A stretch of 61,884 bases of DNA from an uncultured Lachnospiraceae bacterium (lineage in GTDB: Bacteria; Bacillota; Clostridia; Lachnospirales; Lachnospiraceae): assembly GCA_947630695.1 (NCBI GenBank), contig CANRIM010000002.1:65271-127154 (forward strand). Direction: 5' to 3'. Each line of letters begins with the position of its first letter. Positions within the stretch are counted from its first letter, which is position 1. The translations under genes were made by a program, and so were the position numbers. The notes under the pieces were generated by a model. That model was not told the origin of the DNA. It worked only from the letters and a program-made list of their open reading frames with translations, and ran no database searches. Below, piece after piece: positions 34,001 through 41,805 of the stretch.

Positions 34001-34026
34001 AAACCTGTCCGCAGACAGGTTTTTTT
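34001..34026. terminator. Bidirectional terminator after the polyamine operon
   Basis: ACCTGTC-CGCA-GACAGGT stem flanked by A7 and T7 runs. It also ends the convergent lipoprotein gene. Confidence 0.92.
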
Positions 34027-34033
34027 CTGTATT

Positions 34034-34672
34034 TTATTCTGACAGAGGAGTAAAATATCCCAGCATTTCTTCGGTTGCATCCGTCTGATACGCCCCTGCG
34101 GTAATCAGTACCATGTACTGATCCACCTTGAAACAGATCATTTTTTCATAGAAATCCACGTCCTGCTGTTTCGCGTGCAGCACAATGGCCGCGTGTTCCT
34201 CCCCCGCAAACGACAGCTCCGCCGTGCCTGTATTCACATCGGTAAATCCCACCGATTCCAGCGCTGGTTTGATCTGCGACAGTCCGGTTTCCGCGTACTG
34301 GTTTTCGCCCAGCGCCTGTCCGGACATCGTCCCCATATTTTCCACCACAATATTGATTGTCTTGGTGCCGCTTTTCTCCTCGGCGTAAAACAGCTGGGCA
34401 GAACCAGCTTTTTTGAGCTGTTTGTTCATCTCCGCATCCGTGGTATACGCCTTGTCCAGATTCTGAATTTCCGCAAGCTGCTCTGCATCATACACTTCCC
34501 AGTTTTCATCCAGTCGGCACTGCAGCTGCAGAAAGCTGTTCTCATATATGCCTTCCGCCTCCTTATAAGTTCCCATGGAAGGCATGCCTTCCGTCTGCAC
34601 CGTACTGCCGCAGGCAGTCAGGGTCATAATCATAAGGACAGCAAACAAAATTCTTTCGATCCGTTGTTTCAT
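34034..34672 (-). CDS. Putative lipoprotein
   Basis: 212 aa. N-terminal signal with lipobox LTAC (Cys about residue 20), so anchored to the outer face of the membrane. The mature part is mixed alpha/beta (around 'FLQLQCRLDENWEVY') and resembles no family I can name. The start is the ATG at 34672 with AAGGAG upstream; a longer frame to 34747 has no ribosome-binding site. A TATAAT box lies at 34718-34723. Single-gene unit. Confidence 0.72.
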   Translation of the reverse strand: MKQRIERILFAVLMIMTLTACGSTVQTEGMPSMGTYKEAEGIYENSFLQLQCRLDENWEVYDAEQLAEIQNLDKAYTTDAEMNKQLKKAGSAQLFYAEEKSGTKTINIVVENMGTMSGQALGENQYAETGLSQIKPALESVGFTDVNTGTAELSFAGEEHAAIVLHAKQQDVDFYEKMICFKVDQYMVLITAGAYQTDATEEMLGYFTPLSE

Positions 34673-34717
34673 GTTCCGCTTTCTCCTTTGCGTTTTTCGA
34701 ATCCTTCCTTGTCCCTT

Positions 34718-34747
34718 ATTATACGCGGGAAAGCTGTCAAAATGCAA
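34718..34747 (-). promoter_or_regulatory. Promoter of the lipoprotein gene
   Basis: Minus strand TATAAT (34718-34723) with TTGCAT at 18-nt spacing. The -35 box is imperfect. Confidence 0.5.
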
Positions 34748-34827
34748 GCCTGTCGATACATTTTCCCCGTTTTCGAATAGCCGCCGGCGGTCCGGCGCAT
34801 ACTAAAGAAAAAAGAGGAAGTGAAACT

Positions 34828-34992
34828 ATGCGCAGGAAAAAAGGCAGCTATGATTATCTCGGCAAATCCGCTTCCGCCACCGACTGCACCGGGCTGATGC
34901 CCCGCGCGCCCCAGGATCCGGCAGAGGAAGAATCTTATGAATCCGTCTATCCCTATCTGCCGCCGGAAGCAGACAAAAGCGATCTGTCCTGA
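34828..34992 (+). CDS. Small acidic protein of unknown function
   Basis: 54 aa, basic N-terminus (MRRKKGSYDYLG) and acidic, Tyr/Pro-rich C-terminus (YESVYPYLPPEADK). It has AGAGGA upstream of its ATG and its own terminator, so expression is likely. The 'DCTGLMP' core reminds me of small uncharacterised proteins in Lachnospiraceae, but this is memory rather than a search. No membrane segment, no known motif. Confidence 0.6.
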   Translation: MRRKKGSYDYLGKSASATDCTGLMPRAPQDPAEEESYESVYPYLPPEADKSDLS

Positions 34993-34994
34993 TA

Positions 34995-35036
34995 CAAAAA
35001 AACCCCTGAAAATATTGCATTTTCAAGGGGTTTTTC
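34995..35036. terminator. Bidirectional terminator between the 54-aa gene and rpsI
   Basis: AACCCC-TGAAAAT / ATTTTCA-A-GGGGTT stem with one bulge, T5 on the plus strand and a run of A before it that gives a T-run on the minus strand. Confidence 0.85.
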
Positions 35037-35058
35037 ATTGCCTGTAATCTGTCGGAAG

Positions 35059-35451
35059 TTATCTCTTCGAGAACTGGCTTGCGCGGCGGGCCGCTTTCAA
35101 ACCGTACTTCTTTCTTTCTTTCATTCTCGGGTCTCTGGTGAGATAACCGGCTTTTTTCAGGATCGCACGATATTCATCATCTGCCTGCAGCAACGCTCTG
35201 GAAAGGCCGTGCCGGATGGCGCCTGCCTGACCGGTGAATCCGCCGCCCTTTACTGTCACATACAGGTCGTACTTTCCGATGGTGCCTGTGGCCTCCAACG
35301 GCTGGCGTACAATCACCTTCAAAGTCTCAAGTCCGAAATAGTCATCGATATCTCTTTTATTGATCGTAATCTTGCCGCTGCCCGGTGAAACGAATACACG
35401 TGCAACGGATTTTTTCCTTCTGCCTGTTCCGTAAAAACTTTCCACTGTCAT
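35059..35451 (-). CDS. rpsI: 30S ribosomal protein S9
   Basis: 130 aa, with '[13 protein letters not shown]' at the start and the conserved C-terminal arm ending in [16 protein letters not shown], which reaches the P-site tRNA. It follows rplM by 18 nt and closes the L13-S9 operon. Standard length. Confidence 0.97.
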   Translation of the reverse strand: MTVESFYGTGRRKKSVARVFVSPGSGKITINKRDIDDYFGLETLKVIVRQPLEATGTIGKYDLYVTVKGGGFTGQAGAIRHGLSRALLQADDEYRAILKKAGYLTRDPRMKERKKYGLKAARRASQFSKR

Positions 35452-35469
35452 ATCCTCCTTTCATTCCTC

Positions 35470-35898
35470 TTAAAATGTCAGCGTTTCCGGTTTCTGTGCC
35501 GCATGTTTGTGCTCAGGTCCCGCATAGACAAACAGTTTTTTGTACATTTGTCTTCCCAGGGGTCCTTTCGGAAGCATTCCTTTGACCGCAAGTTCAACCA
35601 CGCGTTCCGGTTTCTTTGCCAGCATTTCTTTCAATGTGGTTTCTTTCATACCGCCCACATATTCGGAATGATGGTAGTAGATCTTCTGATCCAGCTTATT
35701 GCCTGTGACTTTTACCTTCTCGGCATTTACAATAATAACATAATCACCTGCATCGAAATGCGGTGTAAACGTAGGCTTGTTTTTTCCTCTCAGTACCGCT
35801 GCTACCTGTGAAGCGAGACGACCAAGGGTACATCCGTCCGCATCGACAACATACCACTTGCGCTCGATGGTAGAAGGGCTTGCCATATAAGTATTCAT
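35470..35898 (-). CDS. rplM: 50S ribosomal protein L13
   Basis: 142 aa with the L13 signature around '[16 protein letters not shown]', '[13 protein letters not shown]' type residues and '[15 protein letters not shown]'. First gene of the rplM-rpsI operon, under a consensus promoter and with a candidate L13 autoregulatory leader. Confidence 0.97.
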   Translation of the reverse strand: MNTYMASPSTIERKWYVVDADGCTLGRLASQVAAVLRGKNKPTFTPHFDAGDYVIIVNAEKVKVTGNKLDQKIYYHHSEYVGGMKETTLKEMLAKKPERVVELAVKGMLPKGPLGRQMYKKLFVYAGPEHKHAAQKPETLTF

Positions 35899-35941
35899 GG
35901 AACTCTCCTCCTGTCTGATATAAAACTAAAAGTATATTTGA

Positions 35942-35971
35942 AATATCCCTCCGGGGCAGTGGTTGGATATT
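35942..35971 (-). ncRNA. Candidate L13 leader hairpin
   Basis: AATATCC / GGATATT 7-bp stem around a 16-nt GC-rich loop, in the 90-nt leader of rplM, between the promoter and the start codon. Autoregulatory L13 leaders are known in Firmicutes; I cannot confirm the match to that family by eye. Confidence 0.4.
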
Positions 35972-35992
35972 AAATAACTCAAAAGCTTTAAT

Positions 35993-36021
35993 ATTATAGT
36001 ATAAAGAAAATTTCGTGTCAA
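35993..36021 (-). promoter_or_regulatory. Consensus promoter of rplM-rpsI
   Basis: Minus strand: TTGACA (36016-36021), 17-nt spacer, TATAAT (35993-35998), both boxes perfect. The -35 overlaps the stop codon of truA. Confidence 0.9.
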
Positions 36022-37574
36022 CATTTATTTTCATTCATTTTACCTGCATCCGGGACATTCTCTGCTCTTTTTTTCACGTCTGTACAGACATACCACCTTT
36101 CCCGGCTGCGGATCCGGTAAAATCCGGTGTGCAGATACAGCTGCACCGCTTTTTTATTATTTTCGAACACCTGCAGTGTCACCCGTTTTTTCCCCGCGGC
36201 CAGAGCGGCAGCGGCAACCAGCTCTATGGTTTCCTTTCCATACCCCTTGCGCCGGCTGCGTCCGGCAATGCCGATAGCGCCGATCTCGATGGCCTCCTCC
36301 TGCGTCTCCAGAAGCAGGATGCCCACTGCTTTGTCCTCCGCAACGAGCAGATACGGCGTCTTCTGCTGCTGCCGGTACTGGGTCAGATCTTCTCCCGTCA
36401 GCGTGACCGCGCAGGCTGTCGAGAAAAAGCACTGCCTGTAAAGCTGCAGAAAAGTCTCGTCTGCTTCCGGACCACAGGGCACAAGAGAAACCCTCTGCGC
36501 CGTATCCAGCGGCGGATCGGCCCGCAGATCCCGATCCATCTGAATCACATCCCCGTAAAGCACATACCGGTAATCCCCCGCCGTGAAGAACGGTTTTTCC
36601 CGGTAGGTATTGTGTCTGGACGCGCCGCAGAGCGCAGCCAGATCCTCTCCCTCATACCGTACATAAAACCACTTCGCGCCACAGCGGAAGGATTTCAGGG
36701 TCAGGCGGCTGATGTTCTCCTTCAGGCCTTCATCGCAGGAAAGCACCGTCAGATACGCCTTTTGCTTCTCCCGGATCTCTTTCTGCCACAGATAATAGAC
36801 GATCTCCTCATTCTGCACGAAAAGCGCGTCCGGCAGCGGTTCGTATGTAATCTCCAGCAAGGTCAGTCCAGCGGCCGGCGCGCAGTCTCCTGCCTGTGCC
36901 CGGTCCTTCGACAAAAGCACCTCCCGGATCCATTCCGGCTGCTTATCGCCGGTGCCCACCCGCAGCAAAGAACCTGCGATGATGCGCACCATATTGTAGA
37001 GAAAACCATTGCCGCAGATCCGGATACGAACCAGATCGCCGTCTCTCTCCACCTGTATCTCATAAAGGGTCCGGACCGTATCATTGACCTGGGCGTGGGC
37101 AGAACAAAATGCCTGAAAATCATGTTCTCCCAGCAAATACTGCGCCGCCGCCTGCATTTTTTCCGTATCCAGCGGCCGGTAATAAAAGAAGGTATTCTTC
37201 CGCAGCAGCGGATTGGGGATTTTCGTGTTCAATATGCGGTATTCATAGGTTTTTTTGCTGTTCTGATGACGCGGATGAAAATTGGCCGGCACCTCACAGG
37301 AGCGCTGGATCCGGATATCCTCCGGCAGACAGGTATTGAGGGCAAAGGCAATTTTTTCCGGCGGGATCCGGGTATTTGTATCAAATACCGCCACATTTCC
37401 CAGGGCATGTACGCCTGCATCCGTGCGGCTGGCGCCGATGATATGGATCTCCTCTTTAAAAAACGCGGAAAGACAGTCATTCAGCACCTGCTCGATGGTC
37501 ACTGCGTTTTTCTGTATCTGAAATCCCGCGTAAGCACTGCCGTCATAGGCAATAATAAGCGCAATTCGTTTCAT
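36018..37574 (-). CDS. truA: tRNA pseudouridine(38-40) synthase TruA fused to a GNAT acetyltransferase
   Basis: 518 aa, about twice the usual TruA length. Residues 1-246 are a complete TruA: catalytic Asp52 in SRTDAGVHA, 'YEYRI', 'GNGFLYNMVRIIAG' and 'PAAGLTL'. A bridging domain of about 120 aa follows, then a GNAT N-acetyltransferase domain (about 375-500) with the acetyl-CoA loop RRKGYG at 441-446 and 'NNKKAVQLYLHTGFY'. The frame is open throughout and there is no Met between residues 195 and 346, so this is a true fusion rather than two overlapping genes. The start overlaps the XRE gene by 32 bp, with GGAAGG upstream. Confidence 0.88.
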   Translation of the reverse strand: MKRIALIIAYDGSAYAGFQIQKNAVTIEQVLNDCLSAFFKEEIHIIGASRTDAGVHALGNVAVFDTNTRIPPEKIAFALNTCLPEDIRIQRSCEVPANFHPRHQNSKKTYEYRILNTKIPNPLLRKNTFFYYRPLDTEKMQAAAQYLLGEHDFQAFCSAHAQVNDTVRTLYEIQVERDGDLVRIRICGNGFLYNMVRIIAGSLLRVGTGDKQPEWIREVLLSKDRAQAGDCAPAAGLTLLEITYEPLPDALFVQNEEIVYYLWQKEIREKQKAYLTVLSCDEGLKENISRLTLKSFRCGAKWFYVRYEGEDLAALCGASRHNTYREKPFFTAGDYRYVLYGDVIQMDRDLRADPPLDTAQRVSLVPCGPEADETFLQLYRQCFFSTACAVTLTGEDLTQYRQQQKTPYLLVAEDKAVGILLLETQEEAIEIGAIGIAGRSRRKGYGKETIELVAAAALAAGKKRVTLQVFENNKKAVQLYLHTGFYRIRSRERWYVCTDVKKRAENVPDAGKMNENKC

Positions 37575-37851
37575 AAGCGGTTCCTTCCATAAACAATAGC
37601 TCCGTGCGTATGATCAAAACGGACAGCGGACAGGAAATTCCCTCCGCCAGACGCAGCAAAATCTGCAGCGACGGGTTCCTGCTGCCCTTTTCAATGTCTG
37701 AAATATAAGATCTGTCTACCCCGCACCGCAGGGCAAGCTCCGACTGGGTCAGGCCCGCGCCTTTTCGAAAGGTACGGATCACGCCCGCCAGTATATGCAG
37801 ATAGGCCTGCTCCCTCAAACTGCATTCCCGGTTATGTATATCTGTCGTCAT
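37543..37851 (-). CDS. XRE-family transcriptional regulator
   Basis: 102 aa with a single helix-turn-helix (about 26-80: 'RKGAGLTQSELALRCGVDRSYISDIEKGSRNPSLQILLRLAEGI'). The promoter TTGAAA-17-TATAAT at 37864-37892 puts the transcription start only about 5 nt before the ATG, so the message is nearly leaderless. Its last 32 nt carry the truA ribosome-binding site and start, suggesting coupled expression. Target unknown; self-regulation is plausible. Confidence 0.82.
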   Translation of the reverse strand: MTTDIHNRECSLREQAYLHILAGVIRTFRKGAGLTQSELALRCGVDRSYISDIEKGSRNPSLQILLRLAEGISCPLSVLIIRTELLFMEGTAYETNCAYYCL

Positions 37852-37863
37852 TGCATAGCACCC

Positions 37864-37892
37864 ATTATAACTTACTGTCCTTTCTTTTTCAA
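37864..37892 (-). promoter_or_regulatory. Promoter of the XRE-truA operon
   Basis: Minus strand: TTGAAA (37887-37892), 17-nt spacer, TATAAT (37864-37869). Confidence 0.8.
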
Positions 37893-37922
37893 CGAATAAT
37901 CTTCCATACAGGAACAGGAATA

Positions 37923-37957
37923 AAGGACAGGCCCGCGTACGCTGCGGCAGCCTGTCC
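37923..37957 (-). terminator. Terminator behind the acidic lipoprotein gene
   Basis: GGACAGGC / GCCTGTCC stem with a 19-nt loop, followed on the minus strand by TTTATT. Moderate strength. Confidence 0.55.
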
Positions 37958-37973
37958 CTTATCTTTCCGGTTG

Positions 37974-38378
37974 TTAATTTGTAACGTCTTCGATCGCGTT
38001 GCCGGCGCCCTGTGCGGCGTCCTCTACGACATTGCCTGCATCATCGGCCACATCGTCTACCGCGCTGCCGGCATCTTCAAGCACATCCGATGCGGCGTCA
38101 CCGATTCCGGCGTCTTCCGTCGAACTGCCCGCCGCATTTTCTGTTGCACGGCCGTCTTCGGCATTCGTATCATCCTTCCGGCCATCGGCATCCGTATCGT
38201 CGTCCCGGCTCTTATCGTCCTCTGTCTGCGTTCCGTCTGTCACATCATTGACATAGGCATGTTCGTTGTTTTCCGTATCGTTTTTGCCCGTATCGCCATC
38301 TGTGCCTCTACCGCAGGCAGTCAGCGCAAACAGCGCCGCGACCATCGTACAAACCAGCAAAGTTTTTGTAATCTTCAT
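37974..38378 (-). CDS. Small highly acidic lipoprotein
   Basis: 134 aa. Signal peptide with lipobox LTAC near residue 20. The mature chain is low-complexity and dominated by Asp, Gly, Thr, Ala and Glu; the C-terminal third has a repeated 'DDAGNVVEDAAQG'-type pattern that could form an acidic amphipathic helix. Start at the ATG 38378 with AAGGAG 9 nt upstream; the frame to 38408 is less likely. Function unknown; cation binding or spacing from the membrane are guesses. Confidence 0.62.
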   Translation of the reverse strand: MKITKTLLVCTMVAALFALTACGRGTDGDTGKNDTENNEHAYVNDVTDGTQTEDDKSRDDDTDADGRKDDTNAEDGRATENAAGSSTEDAGIGDAASDVLEDAGSAVDDVADDAGNVVEDAAQGAGNAIEDVTN

Positions 38379-38454
38379 TGATACTCTCCTTTTTTTCATG
38401 TCACGCATTTTTAATATGGGCAGAAAACGAAAAAATATACCTGAAAATCAAATG

Positions 38455-38484
38455 AAGCCTGTGCAGATTCGCACAGACTTTTTT
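38455..38484. terminator. Hairpin between the Gld cassette and the lipoprotein gene
   Basis: AAGCCTGTGC / GCACAGACTT stem with one G-U-type mismatch; TTTTTT on the plus strand, weaker T-run on the minus strand. It lies just behind the last gene of the cassette. Confidence 0.6.
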
Positions 38485-38495
38485 GTCAATTTTTG

Positions 38496-39500
38496 TCAAT
38501 GCAGCAAGTCTTCGGTACTGACCTCAAAGAAGGGCTCCAGATCTTCATATGTGATGGTAAATACCGCCTCCGATGTACTGGACTGCACGTAAAGATCTTC
38601 ATAGATGTTGCTTTCCTCGCTCTGGCCGCCGATGGTCAGCACAAAGGTTTTCGGCGTATCATTTTCCCGGTATGCCGCCGTGATCACCAGCGCAGGTTCT
38701 GTAAATCCGTACCGGCCTTCTTCCCCTTCCGTACACTGATAATCCACCTCTCTTGCGTAGCTTAGCCCCGCAATTTTTTTTGCGTATTGTCCTGCCGCCG
38801 CAAAATCGGTGTTTTCCATGCGATTGCCATTTTCATCCAGCAGATACCAGTTGGGCTGTACCGTGTCATTCTGCCGTTCTTCCCGTTCCAGTACAATTGT
38901 TTTGTCCGGAAACGCAAAGGTGATTTTTTCAAATGAGGCCGCATCCAGCACCGGATCGCTTTCCTTGTCGATCATATCCCACACCTGCATATCAAAGGCC
39001 AGAAACAGATTGGCGTCCGCCAGATAAACCGTATTGTCTCCCTCCATCATCAGATAGTAGGTGGTGGTGCTGGCATTGTAGTCTCCCACATAATAGGTGC
39101 CGGTTTCTTTTCCATCGGAAATGGAAACCGTCAGATAGGGATCTTTCAGCCCGTAGGGCGCCAGATCTTTCGGATTTTCCTCCACGACCCGCTCCGCTTC
39201 CACGGTTTCAATGATTTTGGCCTTTGCCGCCGCAAAGGACTGATTCACGGGAAAATCTCTGTCCTCCGCATAATACCAGACGCCGCCTTCCTTCTCAAAG
39301 CGGTACAGTTTATCGTCATATTCCTCCGATGCCCTGTGCTGATAGGAAAAGGAGGTGATCGCATCCGCATCCATATGTTTCAGAACCAGCGTTTCATCTT
39401 CTGTTTCACTGTCTTTGCCGAATTTTGAAATCAGCAGCAGCGCTGCCGCAAGCACCACAAGCAGCAGCAAAACCATCAGCAGCCGCGCCTTTTTTTTCAT
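38496..39500 (-). CDS. DUF4340-domain protein of a Gld-type ABC cassette
   Basis: 334 aa. N-terminal membrane helix (about 6-25), then a repeated beta-rich domain around 'LTVSISDGKETGTYYVGDYNAST' and 'YGFTEPALVITA' that fits DUF4340, usually found with GldG-like proteins. Last gene of the four-gene cassette, directly behind the GldG-like gene without intergenic space. Confidence 0.8.
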   Translation of the reverse strand: MKKKARLLMVLLLLVVLAAALLLISKFGKDSETEDETLVLKHMDADAITSFSYQHRASEEYDDKLYRFEKEGGVWYYAEDRDFPVNQSFAAAKAKIIETVEAERVVEENPKDLAPYGLKDPYLTVSISDGKETGTYYVGDYNASTTTYYLMMEGDNTVYLADANLFLAFDMQVWDMIDKESDPVLDAASFEKITFAFPDKTIVLEREERQNDTVQPNWYLLDENGNRMENTDFAAAGQYAKKIAGLSYAREVDYQCTEGEEGRYGFTEPALVITAAYRENDTPKTFVLTIGGQSEESNIYEDLYVQSSTSEAVFTITYEDLEPFFEVSTEDLLH

Positions 39501-40925
39501 TTATTTTCTCCTTCTTATGATCCAGATCACTACGCCCGCCGCAATGATCAGCACCGGCAGAACTCCGGTCAGGACGATTCCCCAGCCGTTGGCCTGGCTG
39601 CTGCTGATGTTGAGGGCGTCTCCGGACAGACTCTTGGAATGGATCGCGATACTGCTCTCGTGTTCGCACATCCAGCCGACGGCGTTGATGGCAAAGTCAT
39701 AGTTTCCGTCCGAAACGATGCCGCTGACTTCCTCATCCAGAAAATTCATGGAGGAAAGCACCACCATTTTCCCGTGGTTTTCCGTATTTTGGGAAGCCGC
39801 CGCCAGAATCATGGTGCCTTTTTCATCCTCCGGCTCCCGCTCCATGGACTTTAATTCTTTTTCCAGGGATTTGACATAGCCGGAAGCCGTAGTAGTCAGC
39901 AGCGGGCTGACTTCACAGGAAGCCGCCCCATGGTCCGTCACGATCCGCATCGCATAGGGTACGATGCAGTACATCCTGTGATCGATCAGGGGCTGGGTCA
40001 CCTCATGGGTTTTCAAATTTGCCAGAATCTGATAAGGCGCATTTCCGTAAGTAAATCCGGCGTTTCCCTCAAAGACCATACTGCTGTCAAAACCGATGCC
40101 GAACTGCCCGGTTACGTCGTCCAGATTGGGACAGTCCGCCAGCATATAGTTTCTGATATAAAACAGGGTGCCGCCCTTGTTCAGATATGCCAGAATCAAG
40201 TCCTTTTCTTTTTCGGAAATGTCTTTTTCCGGCGCGTTGATCAACAGACAGCCGCAGTCAGCGGGCACCTCGCCCGTACTGACCAGCGAAAGATCGTTCA
40301 TTTCCATATTTTCCCTTGCAATATAGGAACGCAGACGGTCCGAAAACGCCTTTTCGGAATGTCCGTTCAGACAGTAAATCACGGAAAGGGCGTCATTGGT
40401 CACATAGTCGATGGCGCTGGTCAGGGCAGACTCGCCTTCAAAATCCTGGGCCTCCACTTCATTGCCCTCGCTGTCGTAACCGGTTTTGGTCACATAAATA
40501 CTGTCGTTGAATACCAGCTGAAACCGCTTGCCGGATTCTACCACGATACTGTTGTCCCCAATACCTTCCGAGGTATAGGCGGAAGCAAAGGTGGGATGCA
40601 CCGCAGGATCGATTTTCTGAATTTTAATGTGCTTCGACAGATCCGCATAGCGCGCCAGCAGGTCTTCGATCACCGCATCCTCTTTTCCGGACTGCACCAC
40701 AAAGTATAACGTCACGTCCTCGTCCAGTCCCCGCACCAGCTTTTTGGTCTGGTCGGAAATGGAAAACATCTTCTGTTCGCTGAAATCCAGGGAACGAATG
40801 GACGCCGGCAGCGCCGAAACCAGGAAATTTAAGACCACCAGCACCGCAATGACTGCCAGAGAAAGGAAAATGCTGTAAACGCCGTTATGCAGCAGTTTTT
40901 TTCGAAATGCATTTTTATTTTTCAT
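39501..40925 (-). CDS. GldG-like ABC transporter auxiliary protein
   Basis: 474 aa. An N-terminal membrane helix and a C-terminal one ('VLPVLIIAAGVVIWII') bracket a large extracytoplasmic domain of the ABC_transp_aux / GldG type. In Bacteroidetes GldG belongs to gliding machinery; in Firmicutes the role is unknown. A GGAGG precedes the ATG. Cassette order is ATPase, permease, GldG-like, DUF4340. Confidence 0.82.
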   Translation of the reverse strand: MKNKNAFRKKLLHNGVYSIFLSLAVIAVLVVLNFLVSALPASIRSLDFSEQKMFSISDQTKKLVRGLDEDVTLYFVVQSGKEDAVIEDLLARYADLSKHIKIQKIDPAVHPTFASAYTSEGIGDNSIVVESGKRFQLVFNDSIYVTKTGYDSEGNEVEAQDFEGESALTSAIDYVTNDALSVIYCLNGHSEKAFSDRLRSYIARENMEMNDLSLVSTGEVPADCGCLLINAPEKDISEKEKDLILAYLNKGGTLFYIRNYMLADCPNLDDVTGQFGIGFDSSMVFEGNAGFTYGNAPYQILANLKTHEVTQPLIDHRMYCIVPYAMRIVTDHGAASCEVSPLLTTTASGYVKSLEKELKSMEREPEDEKGTMILAAASQNTENHGKMVVLSSMNFLDEEVSGIVSDGNYDFAINAVGWMCEHESSIAIHSKSLSGDALNISSSQANGWGIVLTGVLPVLIIAAGVVIWIIRRRK

Positions 40926-40935
40926 ACGGCACCTC

Positions 40936-41805
40936 CTAGCTCCAGCGGCGTTTATAGATCGCCTGCACGCTCAGAAACAGAAACAGGAAGATCACGGAAA
41001 GGTAATAGACTACCACCGTCAGATCCAGCTCGCCGTATACCAGATTGTTTAAGCGGTCCGGCATGCCCAGCACCGCAATGATCCGGTTGATCAGTCCCTG
41101 CAGCAGCGAACGGCGCAGCAGGAAAACCACCGCAAGCACGGCTTCCAGCCCCAGTCCCACGCCTGCCGCCAGCAGCAGATTTTTCGTCATAATGTAAATC
41201 AGAACCGCCAGCAGACAGATCACGATGGCGACGCCGATCAGAGAACTGACGGGATCGGAAGGAATGATGGCCGCCAGGGAAGTGCTGAAATAGGAAAGCA
41301 GCAAAAGGCCGAAGCTCAGTACCGCAGCCAGCACCTGATTTTCCGTTACGGCGGAGACGTAAAAGCCTACCGCCAGACTGGCTGCCCCCAGCAGGAAATA
41401 CCCCGCAATCGCCACATAATCCATGGCCAGGGACGACGCCGGCTTGCCGAAGCCCAGCAGAATCAGCGGATAAACCAAAAATACCAGCATGGGAATAGCA
41501 AATACGGTGACCACCGCAAAATATTTTCCCAGCACGATATCGATGATTTTCACCGGCGCCGTATACAGCAGCTGATCCGTCTTCTGCCGCCGTTCATCCG
41601 CCATCATACGCATGGTGATCAAAGGCACGATAATCATCAGCACAAAGGCCGTATTTTCCAGTCCCACCCCGAACCATGGGTACTGATTCTGGAGATTGTA
41701 AATCGTAAAATATAAGCCTACGATCGCGAAGAGAAAGGCCACGATCACATAGCCCATGGGAGAAACAAACCAGGATTTCAGTTCTTTTTTATATACTGCG
41801 CTCAT
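40936..41805 (-). CDS. ABC-2-type permease (GldF-like)
   Basis: 289 aa, six predicted membrane helices, with the cytoplasmic 'MRMMADERRQKTDQLLYTAP' segment typical of ABC-2 permeases in GldF clusters. It overlaps the ATPase by 4 bp (41802-41805). The pair would form an exporter, substrate unknown. Confidence 0.85.
   Translation of the reverse strand: MSAVYKKELKSWFVSPMGYVIVAFLFAIVGLYFTIYNLQNQYPWFGVGLENTAFVLMIIVPLITMRMMADERRQKTDQLLYTAPVKIIDIVLGKYFAVVTVFAIPMLVFLVYPLILLGFGKPASSLAMDYVAIAGYFLLGAASLAVGFYVSAVTENQVLAAVLSFGLLLLSYFSTSLAAIIPSDPVSSLIGVAIVICLLAVLIYIMTKNLLLAAGVGLGLEAVLAVVFLLRRSLLQGLINRIIAVLGMPDRLNNLVYGELDLTVVVYYLSVIFLFLFLSVQAIYKRRWS

Noticed and set aside
36015-37592. 525-aa plus-strand reading frame opposite truA
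   Set aside because: Long only because of codon bias in the opposite gene; the minus strand has the intact TruA and GNAT motifs.
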